A stretch of DNA of 23,333 bases from CAYPFY01 sp964410105 (GTDB taxonomy: Bacteria > Bacteroidota > Ignavibacteria > UBA10030 > SZUA-254). The position numbers were made by a program, and so were the translations under genes. The notes beneath the pieces are model-generated. The model did not search any database. It had not been told where the DNA came from and saw only the letters and a list, made by a program, of their open reading frames with translations. The stretch spans positions 1 to 23,333 of the forward strand of contig CAYPFY010000031.1 in the NCBI GenBank assembly GCA_964410105.1, in the 5' to 3' direction. The stretch's first letter is position 1. Every line of letters starts with the position of its first letter. Below are positions 1-8,058 of this stretch, one piece after another.

Positions 1-107
1 TAGACATTGAACTTATACCTGTTGGTTTGTGCCCATGCGGGTTGTGCGAGTATCACAATGCACAGACACGAGCAGAGGAGGAAGAGTAACTTTTTCTGTA
101 TTGTCAT
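1..107 (-). CDS. 5' end of an exported protein (partial, signal peptide only)
   Basis: An open frame starts with ATG at 107 and runs off the left edge of the window, giving 35 codons. It encodes a textbook Sec signal peptide: MTIQKK, a hydrophobic core LLFLLCSCLCIVIL, then AQPAWAQ with a likely cleavage after the AWAQ stretch, followed by TNRYKFNV. A GAGG lies 5 nt upstream of the ATG and can serve as ribosome binding site. The gene is 83 bp downstream of the 867-residue surface protein on the same strand and could be co-transcribed with it. The mature protein lies outside the window, so its function cannot be called; only export across the inner membrane is supported. Confidence 0.72.
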   Translation of the reverse strand, partial: MTIQKKLLFLLCSCLCIVILAQPAWAQTNRYKFNV

Positions 108-190
108 AAAAGCCTCGATTTTGTTTTTGGGTGTTTAGAGCCCCCGTCTGCTCCCCATTCCACCGATTGAGGAGCAGCCAGGAATCTCAG

Positions 191-2794
191 TTATTTCATC
201 AACATGATTTTTCGGACCGCGGAGAATTTATCGGAGGTCATCCGCACGACATACATGCCGCTCGGCGCCGATGCCCCGTTACGGTCACGTCCGTCCCAGC
301 TAACCGTCACGCTCCCGGCACTCTGGGTACCCTTCATCAATGTTGAAATCTTCTGTCCCAGCAGGTCGTACACCGCGACTTCGACCTCGGCGGTGTGCGG
401 AACGTCGACGCTGAAATGAGTCACCGGGTTGAAGGGATTCGGATAGCTCTCGCTGAGGTTGAACGACGTAGGCACAGACGGCCCCCCGCCTACCCTTAGC
501 GAAAGAGAGGTGATAGTATTGTCGGAGATGAGGATGGGCCCCCGTGACGTGAGGAGATGCTCGCCCACACTCTTTCCGTCACGCATCTCCACGACGGTGA
601 TCCTGTCGCTGACGATGCCGGTCGACGCTGCAGAGATTTTTATCGGGAAGTTTGCCCCCGTCAGCTGGATGTCGAAATTCCTCGCCGCGGTACCGCTCCG
701 GTATGACTCCAGAATGCGGTCAGTGGAGAACCGGACATCAAATCCTCCGTCCGGAGGGAGAGGCGGCGCGCTGTATCGATCGGGGTCCACTTTCATATTG
801 TCGGCGCTGCAGATATAGAGCCGTCCGGATCTGCCGCGCTGATCTCCGATCGTAAGCACGACGGAATTCTGTTCGGGATTCGCCTGGACCGTGATCTTCG
901 GCTTGGGAGTTGTGAATCCATCCAGAATCATCTGTCCCGAGGAAGATGTTTTCACCCAGTACGCCTTGCCCGGCTCGATCGAAGTGACGATCTGATAGGA
1001 GCCGCTGTACCCGAAGAAGTTCGAGGTGATGATCGAGGGAGGAATGGTGACGATGCTCGCGATCGGCACAGTGTCCGCCACCGATCCGATGAGGTTCCAC
1101 CCGTGACGAAGATTGAGGGTGTCGAGAAGCTTCAGGCAGCCGATGACGGTTCCCGACTGGCTGCCGCCGAATTTAAGCCAGTAACCATCGCCATGATTAA
1201 ATGAATCGCGCAAAGCGTACGCGCCGTTGTAAATGAACGCTTTGCTTGTGGCGCCGGGGAATAGCGCGGACACCGTCGGGTTCGTCACCTGGTCAAAAGG
1301 CGCCGAGATCATGTTCCAGCTGTCGGCGAAGGAATACGCCACAGAAGAGACAGTGGCTTCAGGATCGTAGTTCTGCGGATCGTAATTCGACCATCCCCAA
1401 TCCCACTGCTGATTCCGGGGAAGATGGGGATCAAAGGCTCCCCTATACGAAACCGAATCAAAGAAGGAATCGCCCGCGAGCCGCCCCTGGAATGAGGTGC
1501 CGGCCGTGTCGGCTTCAGATCCGATGGGCGGAATGGGATTATTTGTGTTGTCAAGGTTGAAAACTGCCGCCGGGAGACCGACGTCGGCCGGCTGGCGCGG
1601 CGTGACGCCGATGTTCTTCTTCGCAGGGTCGGTGAACCATGCCGTCGCATCGAATCCCCCGATGTTCCCGGTGTTCGGGCTTGAATCCTCAAAAATCTGC
1701 TTTATTTTGGACTGGATGCTCGTGTGGCTGATCTGGAGCGAATCCTGCTGGGCATTCCGCTGGGTCATGGTGTCACGGAGGTCAATTCCCTGCGGGTATG
1801 CCATCAGGATCGAGTTGTAGGTACTGAACGCCGTCGCCCTTCTCAAACGTGCCAGCACCGTAAACTTCGCATTGACCGAGACGTTCGTGTCCGGCTGCGG
1901 TCCGACGACTGTGACGTTGGAAACGCGGGCGTTTGTGTGGGGATAATCCGGAAACACGCCGGGGTTCTGGCCTGAAGGAGGGGGTTCGCCGTCCGACTCA
2001 AATCCTTCAGATGAACCGGGGGCCGACGCATCAAAGATGTTCGGATCCCGCTTTTCATAGGCAAACTGGATCCGACCGGACCATCCCATGTCGGTGTCGA
2101 TGTCGTCGTCGAGCATTCTCCAGCCGATGTAGTACTTGAGATCCACCGTCCCGCCAAACATCTCTACATCGTCGTCATTGGCAAAGCTTGTCTGGATGTG
2201 ATCGAGCTGGGTTCCCCGACCAACTCCGCCAAGTGTCAGACCGTTTATTTCGTTGTCCTGCGCAAATGCTATCCCGGCGAATTCTATCCGACAATAGGTC
2301 AGGACCCCTGTGTTGTCGTTCGGATCGGCGCCGCCGTACTGCGCATCGGTATTGGGGATCGTGCCGAACCCACCTTCTATCTGTATGGTCGTCGGTTGGT
2401 TCGTCGGGGCGCTTCCGAGCAGGATGACGCCGCCCCAGTCACCCGGAGTACGGGTTCCCGCAGGCTTGTTGCTCGTGAAGACGATCGGGCATTCCCTCGT
2501 GCCCGCCGCCCAGATTTTTGCGCCCCGCTTGATGATCAGGGATCCGCCCGAAGCGCTGTCTCCCCTGAGGAGCGTACCGGCAGGTATGGTGATGCTGTAT
2601 GTCGAATCGACGAAGTACCATCCGGTCAGGATGTAGGTCGTGTCCCTTGAAAGAACTCTATTTGTGGTCTCATGAAACGGGACCCTGAAATTCGCCCCGC
2701 CCAGCCCGGGCCCGAGGATCGCCTGCGGACGCGCTGCCTGAGCAAGCTGACTCGCCAGGGCTACTATGATTGCCGATAATACCATCTTTTTCAT
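191..2794 (-). CDS. Large T9SS-type cell-surface protein (type A C-terminal sorting domain)
   Basis: This is an 867-residue exported protein. Residues 1-20 form a signal peptide (MKKMVLSAIIVALASQLAQA). Residues about 45-440 match a beta-rich surface domain known from Bacteroidota proteins, with motifs such as IPAGTLLRG, GDWGGVILLGSAPTN and IEFAGIAF. Two related modules follow at about 488 (WNMISAPFD...GYWLKF) and 563 (WNLIGSVAD...AYWVK). The last 90 residues contain ESYPNPFNPVTHF and end in KIMLMK, the type A sorting domain that directs secretion by the type IX system and surface attachment. AGGAG lies 9 nt before the ATG and supports this start. It sits 345 bp downstream of a TonB receptor on the same strand, a pairing common in the phylum, so a role in ligand capture for that receptor is an inference. 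The ligand cannot be read from sequence. Confidence 0.85.
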   Translation of the reverse strand: MKKMVLSAIIVALASQLAQAARPQAILGPGLGGANFRVPFHETTNRVLSRDTTYILTGWYFVDSTYSITIPAGTLLRGDSASGGSLIIKRGAKIWAAGTRECPIVFTSNKPAGTRTPGDWGGVILLGSAPTNQPTTIQIEGGFGTIPNTDAQYGGADPNDNTGVLTYCRIEFAGIAFAQDNEINGLTLGGVGRGTQLDHIQTSFANDDDVEMFGGTVDLKYYIGWRMLDDDIDTDMGWSGRIQFAYEKRDPNIFDASAPGSSEGFESDGEPPPSGQNPGVFPDYPHTNARVSNVTVVGPQPDTNVSVNAKFTVLARLRRATAFSTYNSILMAYPQGIDLRDTMTQRNAQQDSLQISHTSIQSKIKQIFEDSSPNTGNIGGFDATAWFTDPAKKNIGVTPRQPADVGLPAAVFNLDNTNNPIPPIGSEADTAGTSFQGRLAGDSFFDSVSYRGAFDPHLPRNQQWDWGWSNYDPQNYDPEATVSSVAYSFADSWNMISAPFDQVTNPTVSALFPGATSKAFIYNGAYALRDSFNHGDGYWLKFGGSQSGTVIGCLKLLDTLNLRHGWNLIGSVADTVPIASIVTIPPSIITSNFFGYSGSYQIVTSIEPGKAYWVKTSSSGQMILDGFTTPKPKITVQANPEQNSVVLTIGDQRGRSGRLYICSADNMKVDPDRYSAPPLPPDGGFDVRFSTDRILESYRSGTAARNFDIQLTGANFPIKISAASTGIVSDRITVVEMRDGKSVGEHLLTSRGPILISDNTITSLSLRVGGGPSVPTSFNLSESYPNPFNPVTHFSVDVPHTAEVEVAVYDLLGQKISTLMKGTQSAGSVTVSWDGRDRNGASAPSGMYVVRMTSDKFSAVRKIMLMK

Positions 2795-2896
2795 ACGATG
2801 TGACTCCTTACGTTTGTGATTGTGTGGTTAGAATGATCATCGCTTAGGGTTGCCGAATCCTCCTTTCCTGTTAAATTACCGCCTTTTTGACGGTTC

Positions 2897-2926
2897 TTGA
2901 TTTTGAAGTCTGCGGTGTTGTATATT
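2897..2926 (+). promoter_or_regulatory. Candidate promoter of the small RNA at 2931-3025
   Basis: TTGATT (2897-2902) and TATATT (2921-2926) are separated by 18 bp on the plus strand, although both flanking protein genes are on the minus strand. The expected start is about 2932-2933, exactly where the long hairpin of the downstream RNA begins. The -10 also fits the Bacteroidota TAnnTT pattern. Confidence 0.42.
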
Positions 2927-2930
2927 CTGA

Positions 2931-3025
2931 ATACAAACGGCAGAACGGATGACCTTGGCTGGTTGTGTTGTTCCTGCGCGTTTGTGAATCGGCTGGCGGT
3001 GTAGCAGCACCGCCAGCTTTTTTTT
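2931..3025 (+). ncRNA. Candidate small RNA, about 95 nt, two hairpins
   Basis: The predicted RNA starts at about 2931-2933 and ends in a terminator. Its 5' domain is a 14-bp helix: 2933-2939 pairs with 2979-2985 (ACAAACG/CGTTTGT), 2940-2942 with 2975-2977, and 2943-2946 with 2970-2973, interrupted only by single bulged bases at 2974 and 2978. The apical loop is 23 nt (2947-2969). The 3' domain is the terminator hairpin. No plus-strand reading frame of note lies upstream or downstream, so it is not the leader of a plus-strand gene. It lies antisense to the probable 5' leader of the 867-residue surface protein gene. I do not recognise an RNA family. The alternative is a structured minus-strand leader, but the T-tract orientation favours plus-strand transcription. 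Confidence 0.45.
2992..3025 (+). terminator. Rho-independent terminator (plus strand)
   Basis: A perfect 10-bp stem, GCTGGCGGTG (2992-3001) and CACCGCCAGC (3008-3017), has a 6-nt loop TAGCAG and is followed at once by eight T (3018-3025). Read on the minus strand the stem is not followed by T, so it terminates plus-strand transcription only. No protein gene ends upstream of it on that strand. Confidence 0.78.
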
Positions 3026-3139
3026 CCCCTACGTCATTCCGCCTCTCCCGGCTCTGGTGACAGAGGCCGGTCTTACAAATCCTCGCCGCCCTCTGAAGTA
3101 GTGTCCCTCTACCCCGTGTGGGCGGCGTTCGCCCCCTTA

Positions 3140-5878
3140 CTACTGCAGGGCATACGATACTTGCAGAGCATATGTCCTCCCCACCGATATGCGGTCGAAG
3201 GGGAGATCATCACGCGTATAGACGCGATCCTTGTCCCCGAGGTTCTTGAGCGTGAATTTTCCCTCGAGCGAACCGAAAATGGTACGCGTGAGGCTGACAT
3301 CGACCAGATCCCTCGGCTCCTCATAGGTGTCGGATGTCCGGAATCCCACCGCCTGCAGGCGGCGACCGAACTTGTTGTAGAGGATGCTGAGGGTCGTTCC
3401 GAGCTTCGGCTCAACGAAGAGGAGGGAGAGATTGATCATGTACGGCGCCTGCCCCTGCAACGGGCGCGTCGATGTGACGAAAACGGTATTCAGTGAATTT
3501 CCCTGAGCTTCGGTGACTTGCACCTTGGACTCGATCCGTGTATAGTTGGCCGTGACGGAGAAGTTTCCAAAATAGCCCCCGATGAATTTCAGGGATTTTC
3601 TTACCTCGGCTTCCCAGCCCGTGTTCGACGCATACGGGGAATTAAACCAGGTCCTCGTCCGGACGGCGGATTGAATGAGCCTTTCCTCGATGGCGTTGCT
3701 GATGTTTTTCCGGAAATAGCTGATGGCGAAGAGCTCCCCGGCGTCGGGGAAGATTTCCAGGCGGGCGTCGTAATTATGAATGAATGAGCGTTTGAGCTCC
3801 GGATTCCCGCCCACCAGTTCGTAGGTGACGAAGTCGTAGAATCCCGTTGACGCCAGCTCCCGGAATTCAGGCCGGTTGACCGAGTGCGAATAGGCGAGCC
3901 TGACGTTCGCAAAATCCGTGACGTTGTATGTGAGATTGAGCGACGGGAGCAGATCGACGTTTTTAAGCTGGGTGCGGCTCACCGGGCCGTCCTGCTGTAC
4001 GGTCCTCGGGACATTGACATTCTCAACAAAATTCTCAAGCCTCGCACCCCCGACAGCCCTGAGCTTTTTCGTAAAAATGTCGAAAGGAAGGTCGAACATC
4101 AGATAACCGGCATACAACTCCTGGTCGCCGTCGTATTTGTCGGTTGCCTTCGACGATTCGGTAAACAGGAATTTCCCCTTCCCGAAATTTCCAGGGGAGT
4201 AGATCTCATCCAGGGGAAGGTGGGTGAGGCTGTCAGGTATTCCGCCGAAATAATCCGGCGTCACATTGAAATAACGGATGTCGTAATTGGTCGACTTCTG
4301 CTGAAGGAACGAGCCGAATTTGACTCTGTAGTTTGACACGGGGAGCGTCATATCAGTCCCGAAGCTGTACGCGCGCTCATTCAGGTGGGCCCACGACCTC
4401 TGATTGATCGCCGCCGTGTAGGGCTGCGTTGGATCGGTGGGGTCGCGGTAATACGTGACTTCCTTGCGGTCCGGATCCTCACGACGCGAGGATGAGACAG
4501 CTCCGCGCCACTGAACAGCCAGGCCGCCCAGCGCAGGGATGCTGTGTTCTCCGAGGATCTGGCCCGTGTATGTCGATCGCTGAGTCCACTGAAGAATGGT
4601 ATAAGTGTTCTCCTGAGGTATGCTCTCGTCCATCCCGTGGTACTGGCTGACCTGGTCGCTTGCAGACTGATTGAAACTGTTCTTCACACTTATTTTATGA
4701 AGTCCCGCGAATTTGTAGCTCACATTTGCAAGAGCACCCCAGAGGACCGAGGTCTCGTCGGTGACTCCGGAGTAATCGCGGCTTAGCTGGAGATCGTTGA
4801 TTTCCCGGTCCCCCCGCTGCAGGGTATTCCTGTATGAAAGCGCCGCGATCATGCCGAGCTCGGACCCCGGCTGATCTTCTCCCCCAAGTTCGATACGGTC
4901 CCCCATCGAGAGAGAGAGGGAACTGTTGGAGGGTGCCTTCCTCGTCCGGGGAGCCCACGTGTTCGGAGCGCTACGCGCGATCTGGTTCCGATCCACCTGA
5001 TCCCCGGGATAGGCGCGCGTTCCATCGTCTAGTCCGAGCCAGTCACGGGATCCGCCCTGGGAACTGAGATAATCTTGCGAAGTGGTCACCGTGTTGTATG
5101 CCGATGCAAGGCTGAGTTTCACTGTGCCATTGCTCGGGAAATCCAGCGTGTTCAGCTGGACCAGCCCACCGGAGAAATCTCCCGGCAAATCGGGCGTTGC
5201 GCTCTTGATGACAGAGGCATTCTCAATGAGATTGGCAGGAAGGAGGTCGAATGAAAAACTTTTCTTCCCCACCTCCGTGCTCGTCACGCTCGCCCCGTCC
5301 AGCGTCGTTTCATTGTAGCGGTCCGTGATCCCCCGGACGAAGACAAATTTGTTGTCGACGATGGAGAGCCCCGTGACCCGCTTCAGGGCATCGGTCGATG
5401 TGGCATCCGGCGTCCTGTGGATCTGCTCCGCAGCGATGCCGTCGCTGATGGATGAGGATTTTTTGCGCTGGGCGAGGACCGACACCTCGCTCGAGTGGAC
5501 CTCGTCCGCCGTCACGACGACTTCCCTGAGGTTGACTGCCTCCTGAGCCAGCGGGACATTCAGCTCCGCGGGCTTATCGGCGGAAATCACGACTCCGGTG
5601 ACAGTTTTTGTTGCGTAACCGATTGCCGATACCCGGATGTCGTAATTTCCCACCGGGATGCGGTTGATGGTGTATTTGCCATCAACGTCGGTTGAAGCCC
5701 CCCAGGTTGTCCCGACTACCAGGACGTTGACTCCGACCAGCCCGGCACCCGACGATTCGTCGGTGACGGAACCGGTCACCTGGCCTGTTTGCTGACCACG
5801 CGCAGAGGGGACAAGAAGAGCTGAGCCCACAAGAATAAGGGCCAGGCCTAACTTCCAGTGCGGTTTTGTGTGGTTCAT
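3140..5878 (-). CDS. TonB-dependent outer-membrane receptor with CarboxypepD-regulatory-like N-domain
   Basis: This 912-residue protein has a signal peptide at 1-28 (hydrophobic LGLALILVGSALLV, then SARGQ). A carboxypeptidase-regulatory-like beta-sandwich follows at about 33-115 (GSVTDESSGAGLVGVNVLV...DVDGKYTINRIPVGNYDIRVSAIGY). The plug domain spans about 125-250 (LREVVVTA, VRGITDRYNETTLDGA, DLLPANLIENASVIKSATPD, DFSGGLVQLNT). The rest is a 22-strand-type barrel ending in GRTYALQVSYALQ. It should import a scarce ligand across the outer membrane using TonB energy; the substrate is not evident. No Shine-Dalgarno is seen before the ATG, which is common in Bacteroidota. The gene is divergent from the glycosyltransferase at 6109 and lies upstream of the surface protein at 191-2794. 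An 11-bp-phased repeat array precedes it. Confidence 0.9.
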   Translation of the reverse strand: MNHTKPHWKLGLALILVGSALLVPSARGQQTGQVTGSVTDESSGAGLVGVNVLVVGTTWGASTDVDGKYTINRIPVGNYDIRVSAIGYATKTVTGVVISADKPAELNVPLAQEAVNLREVVVTADEVHSSEVSVLAQRKKSSSISDGIAAEQIHRTPDATSTDALKRVTGLSIVDNKFVFVRGITDRYNETTLDGASVTSTEVGKKSFSFDLLPANLIENASVIKSATPDLPGDFSGGLVQLNTLDFPSNGTVKLSLASAYNTVTTSQDYLSSQGGSRDWLGLDDGTRAYPGDQVDRNQIARSAPNTWAPRTRKAPSNSSLSLSMGDRIELGGEDQPGSELGMIAALSYRNTLQRGDREINDLQLSRDYSGVTDETSVLWGALANVSYKFAGLHKISVKNSFNQSASDQVSQYHGMDESIPQENTYTILQWTQRSTYTGQILGEHSIPALGGLAVQWRGAVSSSRREDPDRKEVTYYRDPTDPTQPYTAAINQRSWAHLNERAYSFGTDMTLPVSNYRVKFGSFLQQKSTNYDIRYFNVTPDYFGGIPDSLTHLPLDEIYSPGNFGKGKFLFTESSKATDKYDGDQELYAGYLMFDLPFDIFTKKLRAVGGARLENFVENVNVPRTVQQDGPVSRTQLKNVDLLPSLNLTYNVTDFANVRLAYSHSVNRPEFRELASTGFYDFVTYELVGGNPELKRSFIHNYDARLEIFPDAGELFAISYFRKNISNAIEERLIQSAVRTRTWFNSPYASNTGWEAEVRKSLKFIGGYFGNFSVTANYTRIESKVQVTEAQGNSLNTVFVTSTRPLQGQAPYMINLSLLFVEPKLGTTLSILYNKFGRRLQAVGFRTSDTYEEPRDLVDVSLTRTIFGSLEGKFTLKNLGDKDRVYTRDDLPFDRISVGRTYALQVSYALQ

Positions 5879-5931
5879 GGGTTATGCAGGCGTTTGTGAA
5901 ACAAGACTTTGCGGAGTGAAATCTGTAGGCC

Positions 5932-5985
5932 AATCTACACCCACGGCGTTAAGGAATGATAGATTTCAGATTAAGGAATTGTTAA
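5932..5985 (-). promoter_or_regulatory. Candidate promoter and 11-bp-phased activator site of the TonB receptor gene
   Basis: Read on the minus strand, four consecutive 11-mers are TTAACAATTCC, TTAATCTGAAA, TCTATCATTCC and TTAACGCCGTG. TTAA thus recurs at offsets 0, 11 and 33, and ATTCCTTAA is repeated exactly at 22-bp distance. A TAGATT element (5937-5932) follows 9 bp after the last TTAACG, placing the array where a -35 element would be. This geometry (11-bp direct repeats abutting a -10) is that of PhoB/OmpR-type activator sites. The regulator's identity is inference. Confidence 0.4.
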
Positions 5986-6108
5986 CGATACCTTGAGGTT
6001 TTCGAATGTTTTGCAGGTTTTACTGAACTTTTTCGCGCTTGCTCACAAGGTCTCTCACTCTTCTCAGCATGGCAGACGAGAATCGTGCAAGGGTTGATTC
6101 TGCGCGGG

Positions 6109-7653
6109 ATGATCCCTACATTCGGCAACCCGCATGGATTCTGCCTCGTGAAAAAGCTTGATAAGGGCCTTTTCCTAATTCCCTCCCTGACCGGCGCGGC
6201 TGGGCTACTCTTTGCCACCTCTCCCGGCATCGGGGTCTATTCCGATTCTGTCATGTATGTCCTCACGGCCCGCAGTCTCCTGAAGCGGAACGGCTGGACG
6301 ATTTACGGAGATCCGGTAACCGTCTTCCCTCCACTTTATCCTCTGCTGCTTGCCCTCCCAGGGATTTTCGGGGTCGACCCCTTGGATGGAGCCCGGTGGC
6401 TGCAGGCTGCCTTTTTTGCGGGAAATATTCTCTGGGCAGGGTTGCTGACGTATTATCTGGGGAGATCAGTTCCGGCAGCGCTCGTTGGGTCGCTTGTGAT
6501 GTGCGCGGCCGTGGATCTCACGAGGTATACCGCCCTCGCGCTTTCAGACGGGGCGTTCTTGTTCTTCTGGCTGCCGTCTTTTCTGCTGATCATGCTCTAT
6601 CTTGACAGCGGGAAATCATTCTATCTGTTTTCTTCAGCTCTCCTCTCGGCACTCTCGACGCTCACCCGGTACGCCGGGATCGCCTGGATCATCAGCGGGA
6701 CCCTGACTCTTCTGCTTTTCGGTAGGAGGGCCCGCGTGAGATCCGCTCTTTGGTTTTTGTGTCTGAGCATCGTGCCGTATTTTCTCTGGATTGCCCGCAA
6801 CGCCCGGCTGGGCACCGCAATGGGAAGGAGTTTTGATGTTCACGCATTCTTCGGCCCTCAGGAATTTGCCAGCCTCCTGCACACTTTTTCCGGCTGGCTC
6901 TTTCAATGGGTTTTCCCCGATTCCACACTGATTCTGATCCCGGTCATTTTCGGTGCGGCCGGGTTCGCCCGCTGGTTTCTCCGCTCGAATCACAGAATCC
7001 CGAACACCAATGCCTGGTACTCCATGATGATTTTCGCACTCTCTTACGGAGGGGTTCTGATTGCCTCGGCAATGTTCTTCCAGGCGGACCTTTTCCGTGA
7101 TAGCTCACGGCTGCTCATGCCGCTCCACGCGCTGTTCATCATCGCTGTGATGGTTGTGCTGGACGAATGGGCGAGATCCCCTGAAACCCCGCGTGCAAGG
7201 CTCGCAGGTACCATCCTTTTCTCTGGTATCGTTTTATTTTTTGTTTCGACATGGATCCCGTATATCATTTCTCTGAGCGGCGACGGGCAGGGATACGCTT
7301 CACGCGCATTCCGGTCTTCTCCTCTTATTCAGAGAATCGGTATGACCGACCCCGCAGTCACGATCTATTCCAACCTCAATCTCCCCGTCTCGCTCTATAC
7401 AAAGAGACGCATGAACCCCATCCCCCTGAAGATCAATAATGGCACGCAACGCCCCAGCGTGAAATTTGATGCCGAAATGCGCGCCATGGCGAGCGATGTG
7501 AGGGATAGCTCCGCGCTGGTCGCGTATTTCAGTCAGAGGAATAAGGGTCTGGTGTTTGCGACGCTCGACGAGGTTTCGCGCTATGTGCCTCTGCGCCTCG
7601 TGGATGAGGAAGCCGACGGCGGGCTTTATGAAGCTGCCGATTCCACGCAGTAA
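6109..7653 (+). CDS. GT39/ArnT-PMT-like integral membrane glycosyltransferase
   Basis: This protein of about 514 residues has around ten hydrophobic segments. It begins with a short cytoplasmic tail and a first membrane helix (GLFLIPSLTGAAGLLFA), followed by the lumenal-loop signature YSDSVMYVLTARSLL, then GWTIYGDPVTVFPPLYPLLLALPG. The Asp in SDS and the PPLYP block match the polyprenyl-phosphate-sugar-dependent GT-C families (GT39, ArnT-like), in which an acidic residue in the first loop is catalytic. It probably transfers a sugar from a lipid carrier to an envelope acceptor. The start is uncertain: ATG 6109 is used here; GTG 6148 gives the usual short N-terminus (MKKLDKGLF) and GTG 6085 extends it; none has a clear ribosome binding site. 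It is divergent from the TonB receptor and convergent with the small lipoprotein at 7683. Confidence 0.8.
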   Translation: MIPTFGNPHGFCLVKKLDKGLFLIPSLTGAAGLLFATSPGIGVYSDSVMYVLTARSLLKRNGWTIYGDPVTVFPPLYPLLLALPGIFGVDPLDGARWLQAAFFAGNILWAGLLTYYLGRSVPAALVGSLVMCAAVDLTRYTALALSDGAFLFFWLPSFLLIMLYLDSGKSFYLFSSALLSALSTLTRYAGIAWIISGTLTLLLFGRRARVRSALWFLCLSIVPYFLWIARNARLGTAMGRSFDVHAFFGPQEFASLLHTFSGWLFQWVFPDSTLILIPVIFGAAGFARWFLRSNHRIPNTNAWYSMMIFALSYGGVLIASAMFFQADLFRDSSRLLMPLHALFIIAVMVVLDEWARSPETPRARLAGTILFSGIVLFFVSTWIPYIISLSGDGQGYASRAFRSSPLIQRIGMTDPAVTIYSNLNLPVSLYTKRRMNPIPLKINNGTQRPSVKFDAEMRAMASDVRDSSALVAYFSQRNKGLVFATLDEVSRYVPLRLVDEEADGGLYEAADSTQ

Positions 7654-7682
7654 CCCGACCACCCGCCGCGGGGCCTGATGAG

Positions 7683-7919
7683 TCAGTGATTGGGGATCCC
7701 GGGATCCTGAGGGGTTACGAGACTGTCGACATTTCCCAAAACCTCCCGCTGCTGGTCATATAGCTTTGTGTCCTGCCCCGTCTTGTAGGGGTTATAGGCC
7801 TTGCGGGTACTGTCCTTGGCGAGGCTGTCCAGACGAGCGCCTTCCCTCTGTTTTTCGTCGGAGAATTGGCAGCTCCCGAACGAGAGCGCCAGCATGTATA
7901 TGACGAGATAAATCCGCAT
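7683..7919 (-). CDS. Small putative lipoprotein
   Basis: This frame of 78 codons starts at ATG 7919. The N-terminus MRIYLVIYMLALSFGSCQ reads as a lipoprotein signal peptide, with the lipobox-like FGSC and lipidation at Cys17. The mature part is short, hydrophilic and charged (SDEKQREGARLDSLAKDSTRKAYNPY) and has no recognised domain. It would be anchored to a membrane facing the periplasm. It is transcribed towards the glycosyltransferase gene (29 bp between the stops) and away from kinase 1. No clear ribosome binding site is seen. The signal peptide is the main argument that it is real. Function unknown. Confidence 0.6.
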   Translation of the reverse strand: MRIYLVIYMLALSFGSCQFSDEKQREGARLDSLAKDSTRKAYNPYKTGQDTKLYDQQREVLGNVDSLVTPQDPGIPNH

Positions 7920-7995
7920 GCTCTAACATATATCCCCGAAAACTTCAGAACAAGGGGTGTGTGATCCGCGCGACCGACACAATGTGCTTCACAGA

Positions 7996-8024
7996 TTGGG
8001 TATTTCAGGTATTATCGTTACTTT
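7996..8024 (+). promoter_or_regulatory. Candidate promoter of kinase 1
   Basis: TTGGGT (7996-8001) and TACTTT (8019-8024) are 17 bp apart. The predicted start near 8031 leaves a leader of about 28 nt before ATG 8059. It lies downstream of the in-frame GTG at 7957, which therefore would not be transcribed. This agrees with the choice of 8059 as start. Confidence 0.35.
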
Positions 8025-8058
8025 GTCGGAAGGGTTTTCGATAATTGTAACGCGTGTC

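Noticed and set aside
148..177. Inverted repeat CTGCTCC/GGAGCAG after the 867-residue protein gene, considered as a terminator
   Set aside because: The stem is only 7 bp with a 16-nt loop, and no T-tract follows on the minus strand.
2806..2880. Possible leader peptide or riboswitch on the minus strand before the 867-residue protein (AAGGAGG followed by an 11-codon frame)
   Set aside because: The AAGGAGG is about 18 nt from the short frame's ATG, too far to serve it, and the sequence matches no riboswitch consensus I know.
3884..4336. A 150-codon plus-strand frame inside the TonB receptor gene, and similar frames at 3101-3496 and 2198-2650
   Set aside because: They are opposite-strand shadows of well-supported genes in GC-rich sequence.
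7694..7707. Palindrome GGATCCCGGGATCC near the glycosyltransferase and lipoprotein stops
   Set aside because: It lies inside the lipoprotein coding sequence, has no loop or T-tract, and is explained by codons for its C-terminus.
7957..8058. A 34-codon N-terminal extension of kinase 1 from GTG 7957
   Set aside because: It lies upstream of the likely promoter, has no ribosome binding site, and the other two kinases start at the position equivalent to ATG 8059.
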